Of a stretch of 64,000 nt of DNA, positions 8,988 to 17,814 are shown piece by piece. The DNA lies in NCBI RefSeq assembly GCF_000971215.1, contig NZ_BBMA01000005.1:62001-126000 (forward strand), in the 5' to 3' direction. Position numbers and translations under genes: made by a program. This DNA is from Demequina silvatica. GTDB lineage: Bacteria > Actinomycetota > Actinomycetes > Actinomycetales > Demequinaceae. The notes beneath the pieces are model-generated. The model was given only the letters and a program-made list of their open reading frames with translations. It made no database searches and had not been told where the DNA came from. Within the stretch, counting starts at the first letter, position 1. The number at the start of each line of letters is the position of its first letter.

Positions 8988-9658
8988 CGGGCACCGCCAT
9001 CCGCACCGTGGGGATCCTGGGTGCGGGCAAGCTCGGCACCGTGCTCGCGCGCCTCGCCGTCGCGGCCGGCTACGAGGTCGCGGTGGCCGGCTCGGGCGAC
9101 CCCGACCGCATCGCGCTCATCGTCGAGGTGCTCGCGCCCGGCGCGCGGGTCGCGACCGCGGCCACCGTCGCCGCCGAGGCGGACGCCGTGATCCTCGCGC
9201 TGCCGCTCGGCAAGCACCACACCGTGGACGCGACCGCCCTCGACGGCGCGCTCGTCATCGACGCGATGAACTACTGGTGGGAGGTGGACGGCGTCCGCGA
9301 CGACCTCACCGACCCCACCACCACGTCCTCCGAGACGGTCGCCCGGCGCCTGGCCGGCGCGCGCGTGGTCAAGGCCTTCAACCACATGGGCTACCACGAC
9401 CTCGACGAGGGCCCGCGCCCCGCCGGCACGGCCGGCCGCCGCGCGATCGCGCTGGCGGGTGGGGACGATGCGGCGGTCGCCTCGGTCTCGGGCCTGATCG
9501 ACGCGCTGGGTTTCGACCCGGTGCCGATCGGCGGCCTCGACCAGGGTCGCCACCTGCAGCCGGGTGCCCCGGCGTTCGGCGCGAACGTCGCCGCGGAGGA
9601 GCTCATGCGGCTCGTCGCCGCGTCGCGCGAGCAGGAGCGGGAGGCCGCGCGGGCGTGA
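8984..9658 (+). CDS. NAD(P)-binding protein related to NADPH:F420 oxidoreductase
   Basis: A 224-residue Rossmann protein starting at GTG 8984, overlapping the upstream stop (GTGA). The dinucleotide loop is [16 protein letters not shown], followed by [12 protein letters not shown] and [13 protein letters not shown]. The region [20 protein letters not shown] is typical of the F420-dependent NADP reductase family and its relatives. In context it could regenerate reduced flavin or F420 for the coupled monooxygenase, which is inference. Dispersed motif copy at 9463-9472 encodes GGDDAAVAS. Confidence 0.82.
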   Translation: MTGTAIRTVGILGAGKLGTVLARLAVAAGYEVAVAGSGDPDRIALIVEVLAPGARVATAATVAAEADAVILALPLGKHHTVDATALDGALVIDAMNYWWEVDGVRDDLTDPTTTSSETVARRLAGARVVKAFNHMGYHDLDEGPRPAGTAGRRAIALAGGDDAAVASVSGLIDALGFDPVPIGGLDQGRHLQPGAPAFGANVAAEELMRLVAASREQEREAARA

Positions 9659-9719
9659 GCTGAGGGCATGCCCGCGCGGCCGAGGGTCGCCTCTCGGCGA
9701 GCCTCGGCCGCGACGCGCG

Positions 9720-10484
9720 TCAGCGCGCCCCGAACCGCTCGATGTCGGCGAGCACCTCGGCCGGCTCGTCCGCGAGCGCGACGCCCGCGTCCTGACCGCC
9801 GGCCAGGGCCACCGCATCGTCCCGCCGCAATGGCGCGAACACGCCGTCCCAGCCGGTCGGCATCTCGCCCTCCTGGGCGAACAGCTCGAGCGTCACCCCG
9901 GCGGCGGCCTCGGAGAGCAACGCGTGGACCAGCACGGCCGCGATCTGCGAGCGCGCGACGCCGCGGTGGCTGTCGACCGGGGAGGTGTCGCCCTGCTCGA
10001 TGAGCAGCGCGCGCTCCCCCGCGGCCTGGTAGTCGAACCAGCCCGGCCGGACGATCGTGTACGCCGCGCCGTACGCGCGTACCAGCCGCTCGGACCGGCG
10101 CTTCCAGTCGAGGACGCCGCCGTACTCGGAGCCGCCCTTCGACGTCGACATCGAGGTCATGAGCGCGATCCGCGGTCGCCTCCCGGCGAGCGCGTCGAGC
10201 ACGTTCACCACGCCCTGGTAGTCGACCGGGCGGGGCGCGCCGCCGTGCGTGAGCACGATGCCGTCGACGCCGTCGAGCGCCGCGTCAAGGCCGGCGCCCG
10301 TCTCGATGTCGCCGACCGCGAGCTCGACGCCGGCGGGCAGCACCCGGCGGGCGCGGGACTCGTCGCGCACGAGCGCGCGGACCGCGAGGCGCTCGTCGAG
10401 GAGCGCGGGCACCACGTGGCGCCCGATGGAGCCGGCGGCGCCGATCGCGAGGACCGTCGCTCCGGGTTGCAGTGCTGAGGTCAT
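9720..10484 (-). CDS. NAD(P)H-binding (NmrA/atypical SDR) protein
   Basis: A 254-residue atypical short-chain dehydrogenase. It has the loop GAAGSIGRHVVPALLDER, then RALVRDESRARRVLP and DGVDGIVLTHGGAP, and a sugar-epimerase-like RPGWFDYQAAGER. ATG 10484 is preferred because GGGAGG lies just upstream; an earlier start would add a poorly conserved leader. Dispersed motif copy 9813-9822 encodes RRDDAVALA. Its start lies about 70 bp beyond the stop of the alcohol dehydrogenase gene on the same strand, so the two may be co-transcribed. Confidence 0.85.
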   Translation of the reverse strand: MTSALQPGATVLAIGAAGSIGRHVVPALLDERLAVRALVRDESRARRVLPAGVELAVGDIETGAGLDAALDGVDGIVLTHGGAPRPVDYQGVVNVLDALAGRRPRIALMTSMSTSKGGSEYGGVLDWKRRSERLVRAYGAAYTIVRPGWFDYQAAGERALLIEQGDTSPVDSHRGVARSQIAAVLVHALLSEAAAGVTLELFAQEGEMPTGWDGVFAPLRRDDAVALAGGQDAGVALADEPAEVLADIERFGAR

Positions 10485-10554
10485 GATGTCCTCCCTGGAA
10501 GTGAAGGGATGGGCCGCGGTCGCCTCCCGGCGAGCGCGGCCCATCCAAGGTTGG

Positions 10555-11610
10555 TCAGAGGCTCGGGTTCACCATGACCTTGAGCGCCTCGCGGTCGTTC
10601 ATCGCGGCGTAGCCCGCAGGGACGCCGTCGAGGCCGACGGTCATGTCGAACACCTTGCCGGGGTTGATCTCGCCGGACACGACCTGCTGGATCGCGTCCT
10701 CGAGGTAGGCCCGGACCGGCGCGGGGCCGCCCGCCAGCCGGGCGTTCTTGCCGAAGAGGGACCCGAACCCGATGGGTGCCTCCTCGTACTGCGGCACGCC
10801 CACGCGGGAGATGATGCCGCCCGCGCGGACCACGCCGTAGGCCTGCTCGTAGGCGGGCATGTGCCCCACCGCCTCGAGAACCACGTGGCTGCCCTCGCCG
10901 CCGGTGATCTCCATGACCTTCGCGACACCCTCGGCGCCGCGCTCGGCCACCACGTGGGTGGCGCCCCACTCGCGGCCCAGGTCGGTGCGGGACTCGTGCC
11001 GACCCATGAGGATGATGCGCTCCGCGCCCATCTGCTTCGCGGCGAGGACGGCAGACAGGCCCACCGCGCCGTCACCGATCACGGTGACCGTATGGCCCGG
11101 CTTGATCTCCGCCATGAAGGCGGCGTGGTAGCCGGTGAGGTAGACGTCCGACAGCGCGAGCAGCGACGCGAGGAGCTCCTCGGAGGCGGTCTCGGGGTCG
11201 ACGTCGTGGACCACCACGGCAGAACCGTCGGCCTGGGGGACGCGGGCGTACTCGGCCTGGAGGCCGGGGACCGCGGGGGTGCCGTACCAGCCGCCGTGCG
11301 GGCACGCGGTCTGGAAGCCCTCCTTGCAGATCGCGCAGGTGTTGTCCGAGAACGCGAACGGCACCACCACGAAGTCGCCGACCTCGAGGTTCTTCACCTC
11401 GGAGCCGATCTCCTCGACCACGGCGATGAGCTCGTGGCCCATGCTCTGGCCGTGCTCGGACGCGGGCATCGAGTGGTAAGGGTGCAGGTCGGAGCCGCAG
11501 ATGCACGCGCGCACGGTGCGCACGATCGCGTCCGTGGGCTGCTGGATCTCGGGCTTGGGAGTGGTCTCGACGCGGACATCGCCGGCGCCGTACATGAAAG
11601 CGGCCTTCAT
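10555..11610 (-). CDS. Zinc-dependent medium-chain alcohol dehydrogenase
   Basis: A 351-residue NAD(P)-dependent alcohol dehydrogenase. Catalytic zinc ligands are Cys38 in CICGSD and His59-Glu60 in MGHE. A cysteine cluster in the structural-zinc lobe follows (CAICKEGFQTAC, Cys92, 95 and 103). The coenzyme loop is VIGDGAVGLSAVLAAKQMGA. ATG 11610 has GGAG at the right spacing; longer readings upstream have no such site. The promoter at about 11697 carries an inverted repeat shared with the carboxymuconolactone decarboxylase operon, placing it in the same likely regulon. Confidence 0.93.
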   Translation of the reverse strand: MKAAFMYGAGDVRVETTPKPEIQQPTDAIVRTVRACICGSDLHPYHSMPASEHGQSMGHELIAVVEEIGSEVKNLEVGDFVVVPFAFSDNTCAICKEGFQTACPHGGWYGTPAVPGLQAEYARVPQADGSAVVVHDVDPETASEELLASLLALSDVYLTGYHAAFMAEIKPGHTVTVIGDGAVGLSAVLAAKQMGAERIILMGRHESRTDLGREWGATHVVAERGAEGVAKVMEITGGEGSHVVLEAVGHMPAYEQAYGVVRAGGIISRVGVPQYEEAPIGFGSLFGKNARLAGGPAPVRAYLEDAIQQVVSGEINPGKVFDMTVGLDGVPAGYAAMNDREALKVMVNPSL

Positions 11611-11665
11611 CAACTGAGGTCTCCTTGTGGGGGTGTTGCTGGGGACTTCTCCAGCCTCCCGGCTG

Positions 11666-11676
11666 GGGACGATGCG
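11666..11676 (+). repeat. Intergenic copy of the dispersed motif
   Basis: GGGACGATGCG between the alcohol dehydrogenase start and its candidate operator at 11697, so it lies in the likely 5' untranslated region. Confidence 0.85.
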
Positions 11677-11696
11677 CGGGAGAGCGGGTGGGGACG

Positions 11697-11711
11697 GGTA
11701 CCGGCAGTACC
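11697..11711. promoter_or_regulatory. Candidate operator upstream of the alcohol dehydrogenase
   Basis: GGTACCGGCAGTACC, an inverted repeat with perfect 5-bp arms (GGTAC/GTACC), 87 bp upstream of the dehydrogenase start. The same element with one mismatch occurs at 12668-12682 upstream of the decarboxylase/cupin operon. A dispersed motif copy (11667-11676) lies between this site and the gene. Confidence 0.6.
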
Positions 11712-11813
11712 CCTCAGCCGCGCCCGTGCACCTCTCCACGCACCGATGGGTGAATGTCGCAGTCAGCAGCCATGCGCACGTTCACATTCGGGGATCTGGT
11801 GGGGCAGCGCCTC

Positions 11814-11871
11814 GGGCGCGTGGATAGGTGTTCGCGGTCAGCGGGCGCGTGGATAGGTGTTCGCGGTCAGC
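11814..11871. repeat. Perfect 29-bp tandem duplication at the cupin stop codon
   Basis: Two identical 29-bp units, 11814-11842 and 11843-11871. The second unit carries the TGA that ends the cupin gene; the first repeats the same sequence just past the stop. It looks like a recent slippage or unequal-exchange duplication. Confidence 0.9.
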
Positions 11872-12268
11872 GGGCGCCGGGCAGGTGCTCGTCGGCCACG
11901 TGTTCCTTCCACACCGTGGTGGTCGCCGGGTCGTCGCCGTTCTCGAGGATCGCGAGGTGCTCCATGAACGCGTCGCCGGCCGCGTGGAAGTGGTCCTCCC
12001 CCGGCGGCGTGTACAACGTCTCGCCGGCACGCACCTCGATGAGGCTGCCGTCGCGGCCGCCGAAGTACGCGACTCCCTGCGTGACGTGGAGGTACTGGCC
12101 GCGCGCGTGCGAGTGCCACGCGGTGCGGGCGTGCGGCGCGAAGCGCACCTTCGCCACCACGGCACGCTGGTCGTCGGTGTGCGGCATCACGACGGGGTCG
12201 AGCCACACGTCGCCCGCGAACTGCTCCGGCGGGTTCTTGATGGTCGGGATGGCGGGGTCGATGTTCAT
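11867..12268 (-). CDS. Cupin protein, hydroxynitrile lyase-like family
   Basis: A 133-residue single-domain cupin. Metal ligands are visible in WHSHARGQYLHVTQG (two His and the Gln position) and in TPPGEDHFHAAG. The pattern matches small Mn2+/Fe2+ cupins related to bacterial (R)-hydroxynitrile lyase, though most such proteins have unknown natural substrates. The gene begins by ATGA overlap with the carboxymuconolactone decarboxylase-like gene, so the pair is translated together. The C-terminus is followed by a tandem 29-bp duplication. Confidence 0.85.
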   Translation of the reverse strand: MNIDPAIPTIKNPPEQFAGDVWLDPVVMPHTDDQRAVVAKVRFAPHARTAWHSHARGQYLHVTQGVAYFGGRDGSLIEVRAGETLYTPPGEDHFHAAGDAFMEHLAILENGDDPATTTVWKEHVADEHLPGAR

Positions 12269-12594
12269 GCGGCGTCTCCTGTCGATGCGAACAGCTGCTT
12301 GGCGAGGGTGAGCGCGGACACGGCGCGCGGCCAGCCGGCGTAGAACGCGACGTGGGTGATCGCCTCGACGATCTCCTCCTGGGAGAGCCCGTTGGCCAGG
12401 CCCATGGGGATATGCGCGGACAGCTGCTCGATGTTGCCCGCGCTCACCAGGCTGGTGATGGTCACGAGGCTGCGGTCACGCGCGGACAGCTCCTCGGTGC
12501 GCGCCCAGACGCGCCCGAACAGCACGTCGTCCGTGAGCGCCGCGAACTCGGGCGCGACGTCGCCCAGCATGCACTGGATGGGGGTCTCGGACAT
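12265..12594 (-). CDS. Carboxymuconolactone decarboxylase-like protein
   Basis: A 109-residue protein of the CMD/AhpD superfamily (ELSARDRSLVTITSLVSAGN, then GLSQEEIVEAITHVAFYAGW and a C-terminal helix). It lacks the CxxC of AhpD, so it belongs with the CMD-type proteins, not the peroxidase partners. AAGGAG precedes ATG 12594. It is first in an operon with the cupin, and this pairing is common in actinobacteria. The reaction is unknown. Confidence 0.88.
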   Translation of the reverse strand: MSETPIQCMLGDVAPEFAALTDDVLFGRVWARTEELSARDRSLVTITSLVSAGNIEQLSAHIPMGLANGLSQEEIVEAITHVAFYAGWPRAVSALTLAKQLFASTGDAA

Positions 12595-12617
12595 GGGTGT
12601 CTCCTTCCGACGTGGTC

Positions 12618-12682
12618 GGTTCCAGGATGGAACCGCGCGCACACGGGAGGGAGACCCTTCGTAGAGGGGTACCCGCAGTACT
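12618..12682. promoter_or_regulatory. Operator region of the decarboxylase/cupin operon
   Basis: Three elements lie upstream of the start at 12594. GGTTCCAGGATGGAACC (12618-12634) is a 7-3-7 inverted repeat. GGGAGGGAGACCCT (12645-12658) also occurs identically, in the same orientation, upstream of the MmyB-type regulator gene (14387-14400). GGTACCCGCAGTACT (12668-12682) matches the repeat in front of the alcohol dehydrogenase. Shared sequences in front of three same-strand genes point to common control. Confidence 0.62.
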
Positions 12683-12752
12683 CGTCTCTTGTACGGCTCC
12701 CCGCTCGGTCGCGAACCGGCGCGCCCTGCGGCGGGCGGGGATGACGGGGCGA

Positions 12753-13316
12753 TCAGCCCCAGTAGGCGTTCTTGCCGACCACCGTGTAGGCGCCGTTCTT
12801 CCACTTGAAGTCGACCTGCGCGTATCCGTACTCGGAGTCGACGGGCCACTCGACCGTGATGGTCTTCTGGTACTGCGAGAGGTACTCGTAGACGTTGGTG
12901 CCCTTGGTGCCCGCGATCGAGCGCACCTGCGCGATGGTCTTGCCGTTCCAGATCTTCTGGAACTCGGCCTTGGTCATCTTGTCAGCGGTGTTCGTCGCGT
13001 CGACGCCCCAGTGCACGGCCTTCGAGTCCAGGACCCACACGCCGTTCTTCTTGGTGAAGTCGACGATCACCCAGCCGTACTCCGACGTGGTCGTCTTCCA
13101 CTCGCGGGTCTGCGACTTCACGTAGGTGCCGATGTACTCCGACGTCTTCTTGCCGGTCGCGTCGAAGGTCGACTGCACCTTAGTCAGCGAGGTGCCGCGC
13201 TTCACGGCCGCGAACTCGGTGCGGTCGACCTTGGGCGTCGAGTCGGCGGACGCCGGGACCGCGACGCCGATCGCGAGTGCCGCGCCGGCGAGGGCGACGA
13301 CGATGCGCTTGAGCAT
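12753..13316 (-). CDS. Secreted protein with two 75-residue repeats, BLIP-like
   Basis: A 187-residue exported protein. Residues 1-24 are a signal peptide (LKR, hydrophobic core, cleavage after ASA). The mature protein is two tandem repeats, residues 30-104 and 113-187. Each starts with a T-EF helix, has a central SEYG(W/Y)-VDF strand pair, and ends in AVHWG or AYWG. Tandem-repeat architecture, repeat size and secretion match beta-lactamase-inhibitory-protein-like folds and SmpA-type lipocalin-like repeats, but there are no cysteines, unlike classical BLIP. The function is unknown; a binding or inhibitor role is inference. No beta-lactamase or peptidase gene is next to it. Confidence 0.75.
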   Translation of the reverse strand: MLKRIVVALAGAALAIGVAVPASADSTPKVDRTEFAAVKRGTSLTKVQSTFDATGKKTSEYIGTYVKSQTREWKTTTSEYGWVIVDFTKKNGVWVLDSKAVHWGVDATNTADKMTKAEFQKIWNGKTIAQVRSIAGTKGTNVYEYLSQYQKTITVEWPVDSEYGYAQVDFKWKNGAYTVVGKNAYWG

Positions 13317-13482
13317 GATTCTCCATTCGATGAGTGGGTATGCCTGTGAGGGCGCGACGCGAACGCACGTACCGCTGCTCATGAATGCCCCCCGGCGTAG
13401 ACCACGCGCATCCGACGGTGGAGCGTGTGGTGTGGCATCACCATAACCGACCTATGGGACACCCCCGGACCACGCGCCGGAG

Positions 13483-14358
13483 CTAAGCCGAGGAGTGCCC
13501 CGCGGTCACCTTGCGCGACGCCCACCAGCTCGCGAGCAGCCGCAGCTTCTCCTCGGAATCGGACCCTGGCGGCGCCGTGTACGTGGTGAGGTCGAGGCCC
13601 GGATCCGCCGGCAGCTCGAGCCGGGTGAAGTCCAGCTCGACCAGCCCCACCTCCGGGTGGACGATGCGCTTGCGGCCCAGCTGGTGAAGGCGGACGTCGT
13701 GGCGGGCCCAGCGCGTACGGAAGTCCTCCGACCGGGTCGACAGCTCGCCGATGAGGTCCGAGAGGGCCCGGTCGAACGGGTCGCGCCCCGCGGCGGTGCG
13801 CATGGTCGCGACGTTGCCGTCGGCGATCTCCTCCCAGTTCGGGTAGAAGGTGCGCGCGGCGGGGTCGAGGAAGATGAACCGCCCGTAGTTGACGGGCTCG
13901 TCCTGCCGCTCGTACATGGGCGAGTACAGCGCGCGACCCAGGGCGTTCGCCGCGACGATGTCTCCGCGCGGGTTGCCCACGATCGCGACGGCCTCCCCCA
14001 TCGCGTCGATGAGGTGCCGCAGCTCAGGCCGCAGACCCGGCGTGCGCGCCGCGCGTCGGCGCGCCTTCACGCCGGCGTTCGCCGCCCGGGCGAGGTCGAA
14101 GAGGTGGGCGCGCTCCGCATCGTCCATCCGCAGGGCCGTCGCGATCGCCTCCAGAACCTCGTCGGAGACCCCGCGCAGGTCGCCGCGCTCGACCTTGGTG
14201 TAGTACTCGACGCTCACGCCGGCGAGGATCGCGACCTCGCCGCGGCGCAGGCCGGGCACGCGGCGGGTCCCGAGGTCCGGCAGGCCGAGCATCGCGGGCG
14301 TCACCTTCGCGCGGCGGCTGGTGAGGAAGTCCCGTACGTCGTCCTTGGAGGCTGTCAT
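13483..14358 (-). CDS. MmyB-like helix-turn-helix transcriptional regulator
   Basis: A 291-residue regulator. The N-terminal XRE-type HTH is recognisable (RRGEVAILAGVSVEYYTKVE) and the C-terminal part is the MmyB-like ligand domain (AIVGNPRGDIVAANALGRAL, RFIFLDPAARTFYPNWEE). ATG 14358 is used; the next ATG upstream at 14379 would fall against the conserved promoter block 14387-14400. Proteins of this family usually control neighbouring oxidoreductases. Here the shared promoter sequences suggest it controls itself, the decarboxylase/cupin operon and perhaps the alcohol dehydrogenase. Two dispersed motif copies lie inside (13659-13668 and 14116-14125). Confidence 0.88.
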   Translation of the reverse strand: MTASKDDVRDFLTSRRAKVTPAMLGLPDLGTRRVPGLRRGEVAILAGVSVEYYTKVERGDLRGVSDEVLEAIATALRMDDAERAHLFDLARAANAGVKARRRAARTPGLRPELRHLIDAMGEAVAIVGNPRGDIVAANALGRALYSPMYERQDEPVNYGRFIFLDPAARTFYPNWEEIADGNVATMRTAAGRDPFDRALSDLIGELSTRSEDFRTRWARHDVRLHQLGRKRIVHPEVGLVELDFTRLELPADPGLDLTTYTAPPGSDSEEKLRLLASWWASRKVTAGHSSA

Positions 14359-14386
14359 GGCACCGACGCTACGCGCCACGCATCAT

Positions 14387-14415
14387 GGGAGGGAGACCCT
14401 GGCGGTACCCGCCAG
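14387..14415. promoter_or_regulatory. Promoter/operator block of the MmyB-like regulator
   Basis: GGGAGGGAGACCCT (14387-14400), identical to the block at 12645-12658, runs into CTGGCGGTACCCGCCAG (14399-14415), a perfect 7-3-7 palindrome. The GGTACCCGC part is shared with the decarboxylase operon operator. This fits autoregulation. Confidence 0.62.
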
Positions 14416-14525
14416 CCCGCGTCCGGGTCACCCGGGACCTTTACCCAAGGAATCGCAAAACTCATGCCATAGATTGATCGCATCGCAAGCCGTTAAACCG
14501 GACGACCCGCCCGAACGAGACTCAT

Positions 14526-17207
14526 ATGACAACGACACTCCTGCCCCACGCCTCGTCCCCCACCTCGGTGCTCGCCGCGCTCGACGCGTCGCGCACCGGC
14601 CTCAGCGCGGCCGACGCCGCCGCCCGTCTCGAGCGCCACGGCCGCAACGAGCTCCCACCGCCGCCCCGCAAGCCGGCGATCCTGCGCTTCCTCGCCCACT
14701 TCAACGACGTCCTCATCTACATCCTGCTCGGCGCCGCCGTGCTCAAGGCCCTGATGGGCGACTGGGTGGACTTTTCCGTGGTGCTCGGCGTCGCGGTGAT
14801 CAACGCCGTCATCGGGTTCGTGCAGGAGGGACAGGCGGAGCGGGCCCTTGACGGCATCCGCACCATGCTGTCGACCGAGGCGCACGTGCTACGCGACGGG
14901 GAGTGGCGAGCCGTGCCCGCGGAGACGGTGGTGCCGGGCGACGTGGTGCGGGTGCGCGCGGGCGACCGCGTCCCTGCGGACGTGCGCCTGCTCGACTGCG
15001 CGAACCTCCAGGTCGACGAGGCGGCCCTCACCGGCGAGTCCGTCGCCGCGATCAAGGACGCCTCCGAGGTGGCCGCGGACGCCGGGATCGGCGACCGCAT
15101 CTCCATGCTCTACTCCAGCACCCTGGTCGCGACCGGCTCCGGCAGCGGCGTGGTCACGGCGACGGGCCCCGCGACTGAGATCGGACGCATCCAGCAGATG
15201 GTCACGTCCGCCGAGTCGCTCGAGACGCCGCTGTCGCAGCAGCTCGACCGGTTCGGCAAGCAGCTGTCGATCGGCATCCTCGGGATGGCGGTGCTGATGG
15301 TGGTGATCGGGCTGTTCGTCCACGGCTTCGACCTGAACGAGCTCATCTCCGCGACCATCGGCTTCGCGGTCGCCGCGATCCCCGAGGGTCTGCCCGCGGT
15401 GGTGACCATCACCCTAGCCCTGGGAGTCGCGCAGATGGCGCGCCGTCAGGCGATCGCCCGCAAGCTTACCGCCGTCGAGGCGCTCGGCTCCGTCACCACC
15501 ATCTGCTCGGACAAGACCGGCACCCTCACGCAGAACGAGATGACCGTGCGCGCCGTGGTCACCCGCGCCGGCGAGTACGCCGTCGAGGGCACCGGTTACG
15601 CGCCGCACGGCCGGGTGATGAGGGACGATGCGCCGGTCACCCTGGACGGCAGCGCGGACCTGGCAGCCCTGGTCGCCGCAGCGGCGGCGTGCAACGACGC
15701 CCGCGTGGTCGAGGAGGACGGCCGCTGGCGCGTGGTGGGCCAGCCCACCGAGGGGGCGATCGCGACCCTCGCGCTCAAGACCGGCGTCGACGCGCACGCG
15801 CACGAGCGGCTCGCTGAGCTGCCCTTCGACTCGGCCCACAAGTACATGGCGACGCTCGACCGCCTGGGCGACCGGCGGATCGTCCTCCGTGCCATGGGCG
15901 CGCCCGACAGGCTGCTCGACCGCTGCACCCACCAGCGCGGCGCGGACGGCTCGCTCGAGCCGATCGACGCGGCGCTGTGGCACCGTGAGATCGAGGCGCT
16001 CGCATCGCGAGGGCTGCGCACGCTGGCCGCCGCGGAGACTCCCGCGGAGGCGGAGCTCGCGGAGGACGGGATCTCCCAGGACGAGGTGAACGGCCTGGTG
16101 TTCCTGGGCTTGTTCGGAATCGTCGACCCGCCCCGGCCGGAGGCGATCGACGCGATCGCGCAGTGCCACGCGGCCGGCATCCGCGTGAAGATGATCACCG
16201 GCGACCACGCCGGCACCGCGACCGCGATCGCGCGCGAGCTCGGCATCGCGCCCGCCGAGGGCGAGGTGCGCCACCTCACCGGAGCCGAGCTCGAGCGGAT
16301 GTCGCAGGAGGACCTCGAGGCGTGCGTGCGCGACGTCGACATCTACGCACGCACCTCACCCGAGCACAAGATCCGGATCGTGCGGGCGCTGCAGGCGCAC
16401 CGCGAGGTGGTCGCGATGACCGGTGATGGCGTCAACGACGCGCCCGCGCTGAGGCGCGCGGACGTGGGCGTCGCGATGGGCATCAAGGGCACGGAGGCCA
16501 CCAAGGAGGCCGCGGACATCGTGCTCGCGGACGACAACTTCGCGACCATCGAGCGTGCAGTCGAGGAGGGGCGGCGGATCTACGACAACATCCGCAAGTC
16601 CGTGGTGTTCCTGCTCCCCACCAACGGCGCCCAGTCGCTGGTGATGCTGGTGGCGGTGCTGCTGGGGCTGACGCTGCCGCTCGACCCGGTGCAGATCCTG
16701 TGGGTCAACCTGGTGTGCGGCACCACGCTGTCGCTGGCGCTTGCCTATGAGGCCGCCGAGCCCGGGCTGATGCGCCGGCCGCCGCGCGGCTCCGGCGGCG
16801 CGGTCCTGTCGCGCTCCTCGCTGGCCCACGTGGTGGTCGCCTCGCTGCTGATCGGCGGCGCGACGCTCGGCGTGTACGCGTGGACCCGGGCCGCCGACCT
16901 CGACACCGCGCACGCGCAGACCGTCACCGTCACCATGCTGGTGCTCGGCCAGGTCGCGTACCTGTTCAACTCGCGGTTCCTCGACAGCACGTCGCTCACC
17001 CGGCGGGTGCTCACGGGCAACCGGGCCGTGTGGATCGCGATCGGCGCGCTCCTCGCGTTCCAGCTGGTGTTCACCTACGCGCCGTTCATGCACGCGTGGT
17101 TCGGCTCGGCGCCGATCGGTGTCGGCGCGTGGGCGGTCACCGCGGCGATCGCGCTGGGCGTGTTCCTGGTGCTCGAGGGCTACAAGGCGGTCACGCGGAG
17201 GCGGTGA
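14526..17207 (+). CDS. P2-type cation-transporting ATPase (Ca2+-ATPase-like)
   Basis: An 893-residue P-type ATPase. It has the actuator TGES loop (about 169-172), the phosphorylation site DKTGTLTQ with Asp329, and [10 protein letters not shown] (about 632-641). The transmembrane segment [20 protein letters not shown] is the M4 cation-binding motif typical of SERCA/PacL-type calcium pumps. About ten membrane helices fit the P2 family. It probably exports Ca2+ (or Mn2+), but the ion cannot be settled without M5/M6 comparison. Dispersed motif copy 15623-15632 encodes MRDDAPVTL in the nucleotide-binding domain. It is divergent from the MmyB-like regulator and single. Confidence 0.93.
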   Translation: MTTTLLPHASSPTSVLAALDASRTGLSAADAAARLERHGRNELPPPPRKPAILRFLAHFNDVLIYILLGAAVLKALMGDWVDFSVVLGVAVINAVIGFVQEGQAERALDGIRTMLSTEAHVLRDGEWRAVPAETVVPGDVVRVRAGDRVPADVRLLDCANLQVDEAALTGESVAAIKDASEVAADAGIGDRISMLYSSTLVATGSGSGVVTATGPATEIGRIQQMVTSAESLETPLSQQLDRFGKQLSIGILGMAVLMVVIGLFVHGFDLNELISATIGFAVAAIPEGLPAVVTITLALGVAQMARRQAIARKLTAVEALGSVTTICSDKTGTLTQNEMTVRAVVTRAGEYAVEGTGYAPHGRVMRDDAPVTLDGSADLAALVAAAAACNDARVVEEDGRWRVVGQPTEGAIATLALKTGVDAHAHERLAELPFDSAHKYMATLDRLGDRRIVLRAMGAPDRLLDRCTHQRGADGSLEPIDAALWHREIEALASRGLRTLAAAETPAEAELAEDGISQDEVNGLVFLGLFGIVDPPRPEAIDAIAQCHAAGIRVKMITGDHAGTATAIARELGIAPAEGEVRHLTGAELERMSQEDLEACVRDVDIYARTSPEHKIRIVRALQAHREVVAMTGDGVNDAPALRRADVGVAMGIKGTEATKEAADIVLADDNFATIERAVEEGRRIYDNIRKSVVFLLPTNGAQSLVMLVAVLLGLTLPLDPVQILWVNLVCGTTLSLALAYEAAEPGLMRRPPRGSGGAVLSRSSLAHVVVASLLIGGATLGVYAWTRAADLDTAHAQTVTVTMLVLGQVAYLFNSRFLDSTSLTRRVLTGNRAVWIAIGALLAFQLVFTYAPFMHAWFGSAPIGVGAWAVTAAIALGVFLVLEGYKAVTRRR

Positions 17208-17220
17208 CCTCGAGGCAGGA

Positions 17221-17565
17221 TCAGACTCCCACCGCGAGCCTGATCCCGTCGCCCACCTGCCCAAGGAGATGAGCAGGGACGCGACCCACCGGGAACGGAT
17301 CGATGAACTCCCGGCCCACGGGTCCCACCTGGGAAACGAGCGCAACCGAGTCGCGGTCCAAACCGCTCGCCTCGTTCGGGATCATCACGTTGCCCGGGAA
17401 CGCAGCGAGTCCCGCGTTCGACGTGAGAGGAACCACGAGCACGGTCGCGATCTGGCTCGCAAGCAGCCACTCCGCCTGGACCACCACCGCCGGGCGGCGC
17501 TTCGCCGGCTCCGACCCCCGCGGCACGCCGAAGTCGACCCACACCACGTCGCCGCGCGCGATCAC
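17221..17565 (-). CDS. Type II toxin, PemK/MazF family endoribonuclease
   Basis: A 114-residue MazF-type toxin. The family start IARGDVVWVDFGVPRGSEP, followed by KRRPAVVVQ, gives the conserved Arg/Pro loop; LVVPLTSN and a downstream L(V)SQV strand complete the SH3-like barrel. MazF/PemK toxins cut mRNA at short sequences. Its start overlaps the antitoxin stop by 4 bp, the usual antitoxin-first order. It lies convergent to the P-type ATPase gene. Confidence 0.93.
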   Translation of the reverse strand: MIARGDVVWVDFGVPRGSEPAKRRPAVVVQAEWLLASQIATVLVVPLTSNAGLAAFPGNVMIPNEASGLDRDSVALVSQVGPVGREFIDPFPVGRVPAHLLGQVGDGIRLAVGV

Positions 17566-17807
17566 CAGTCCGAGCCTTCAAGAATCACGCGCTGAGACTC
17601 CTGGAGCAGCGGCGCGACGAGCGCCGCCAGACCTTCACGCTCAAGAACAGAATCCGCCACCGCGGTGAGCTGGGACTCGCCCTCGAGCTCGTCAGCTAGT
17701 CGCCCCGCAGCGATCCGGTAGAACTCGGACCGACTCATGCCATGGCGTGCGGCCACGCGCTCGAATCGCTCGAAGTCGCCGTCAGGGAGCGAGATCGCGG
17801 TCTTCAT
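17562..17807 (-). CDS. Ribbon-helix-helix antitoxin of the PemK/MazF-type toxin
   Basis: An 81-residue antitoxin. The N-terminal strand MKTAISLPDGDFERFERVA and helix pair RHGMSRSEFYRIAAGRLADE form a CopG-type ribbon-helix-helix that binds the operator. The acidic and hydrophobic C-terminal tail would thread into the toxin. ATG 17807 lies directly beside a perfect operator palindrome at 17815-17830, as expected for autoregulation by the antitoxin or toxin-antitoxin complex. Confidence 0.9.
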   Translation of the reverse strand: MKTAISLPDGDFERFERVAARHGMSRSEFYRIAAGRLADELEGESQLTAVADSVLEREGLAALVAPLLQESQRVILEGSDW

Positions 17808-17814
17808 GACGCCA

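Noticed and set aside
13298-13307. CGACGATGCG in the signal-peptide gene as a motif copy
   Set aside because: It shares nine bases but lacks the leading G and encodes an ordinary hydrophobic signal-peptide stretch; similar 9-base matches at 49637, 53705, 57958 and 46844 read common protein motifs and were left out of the count.
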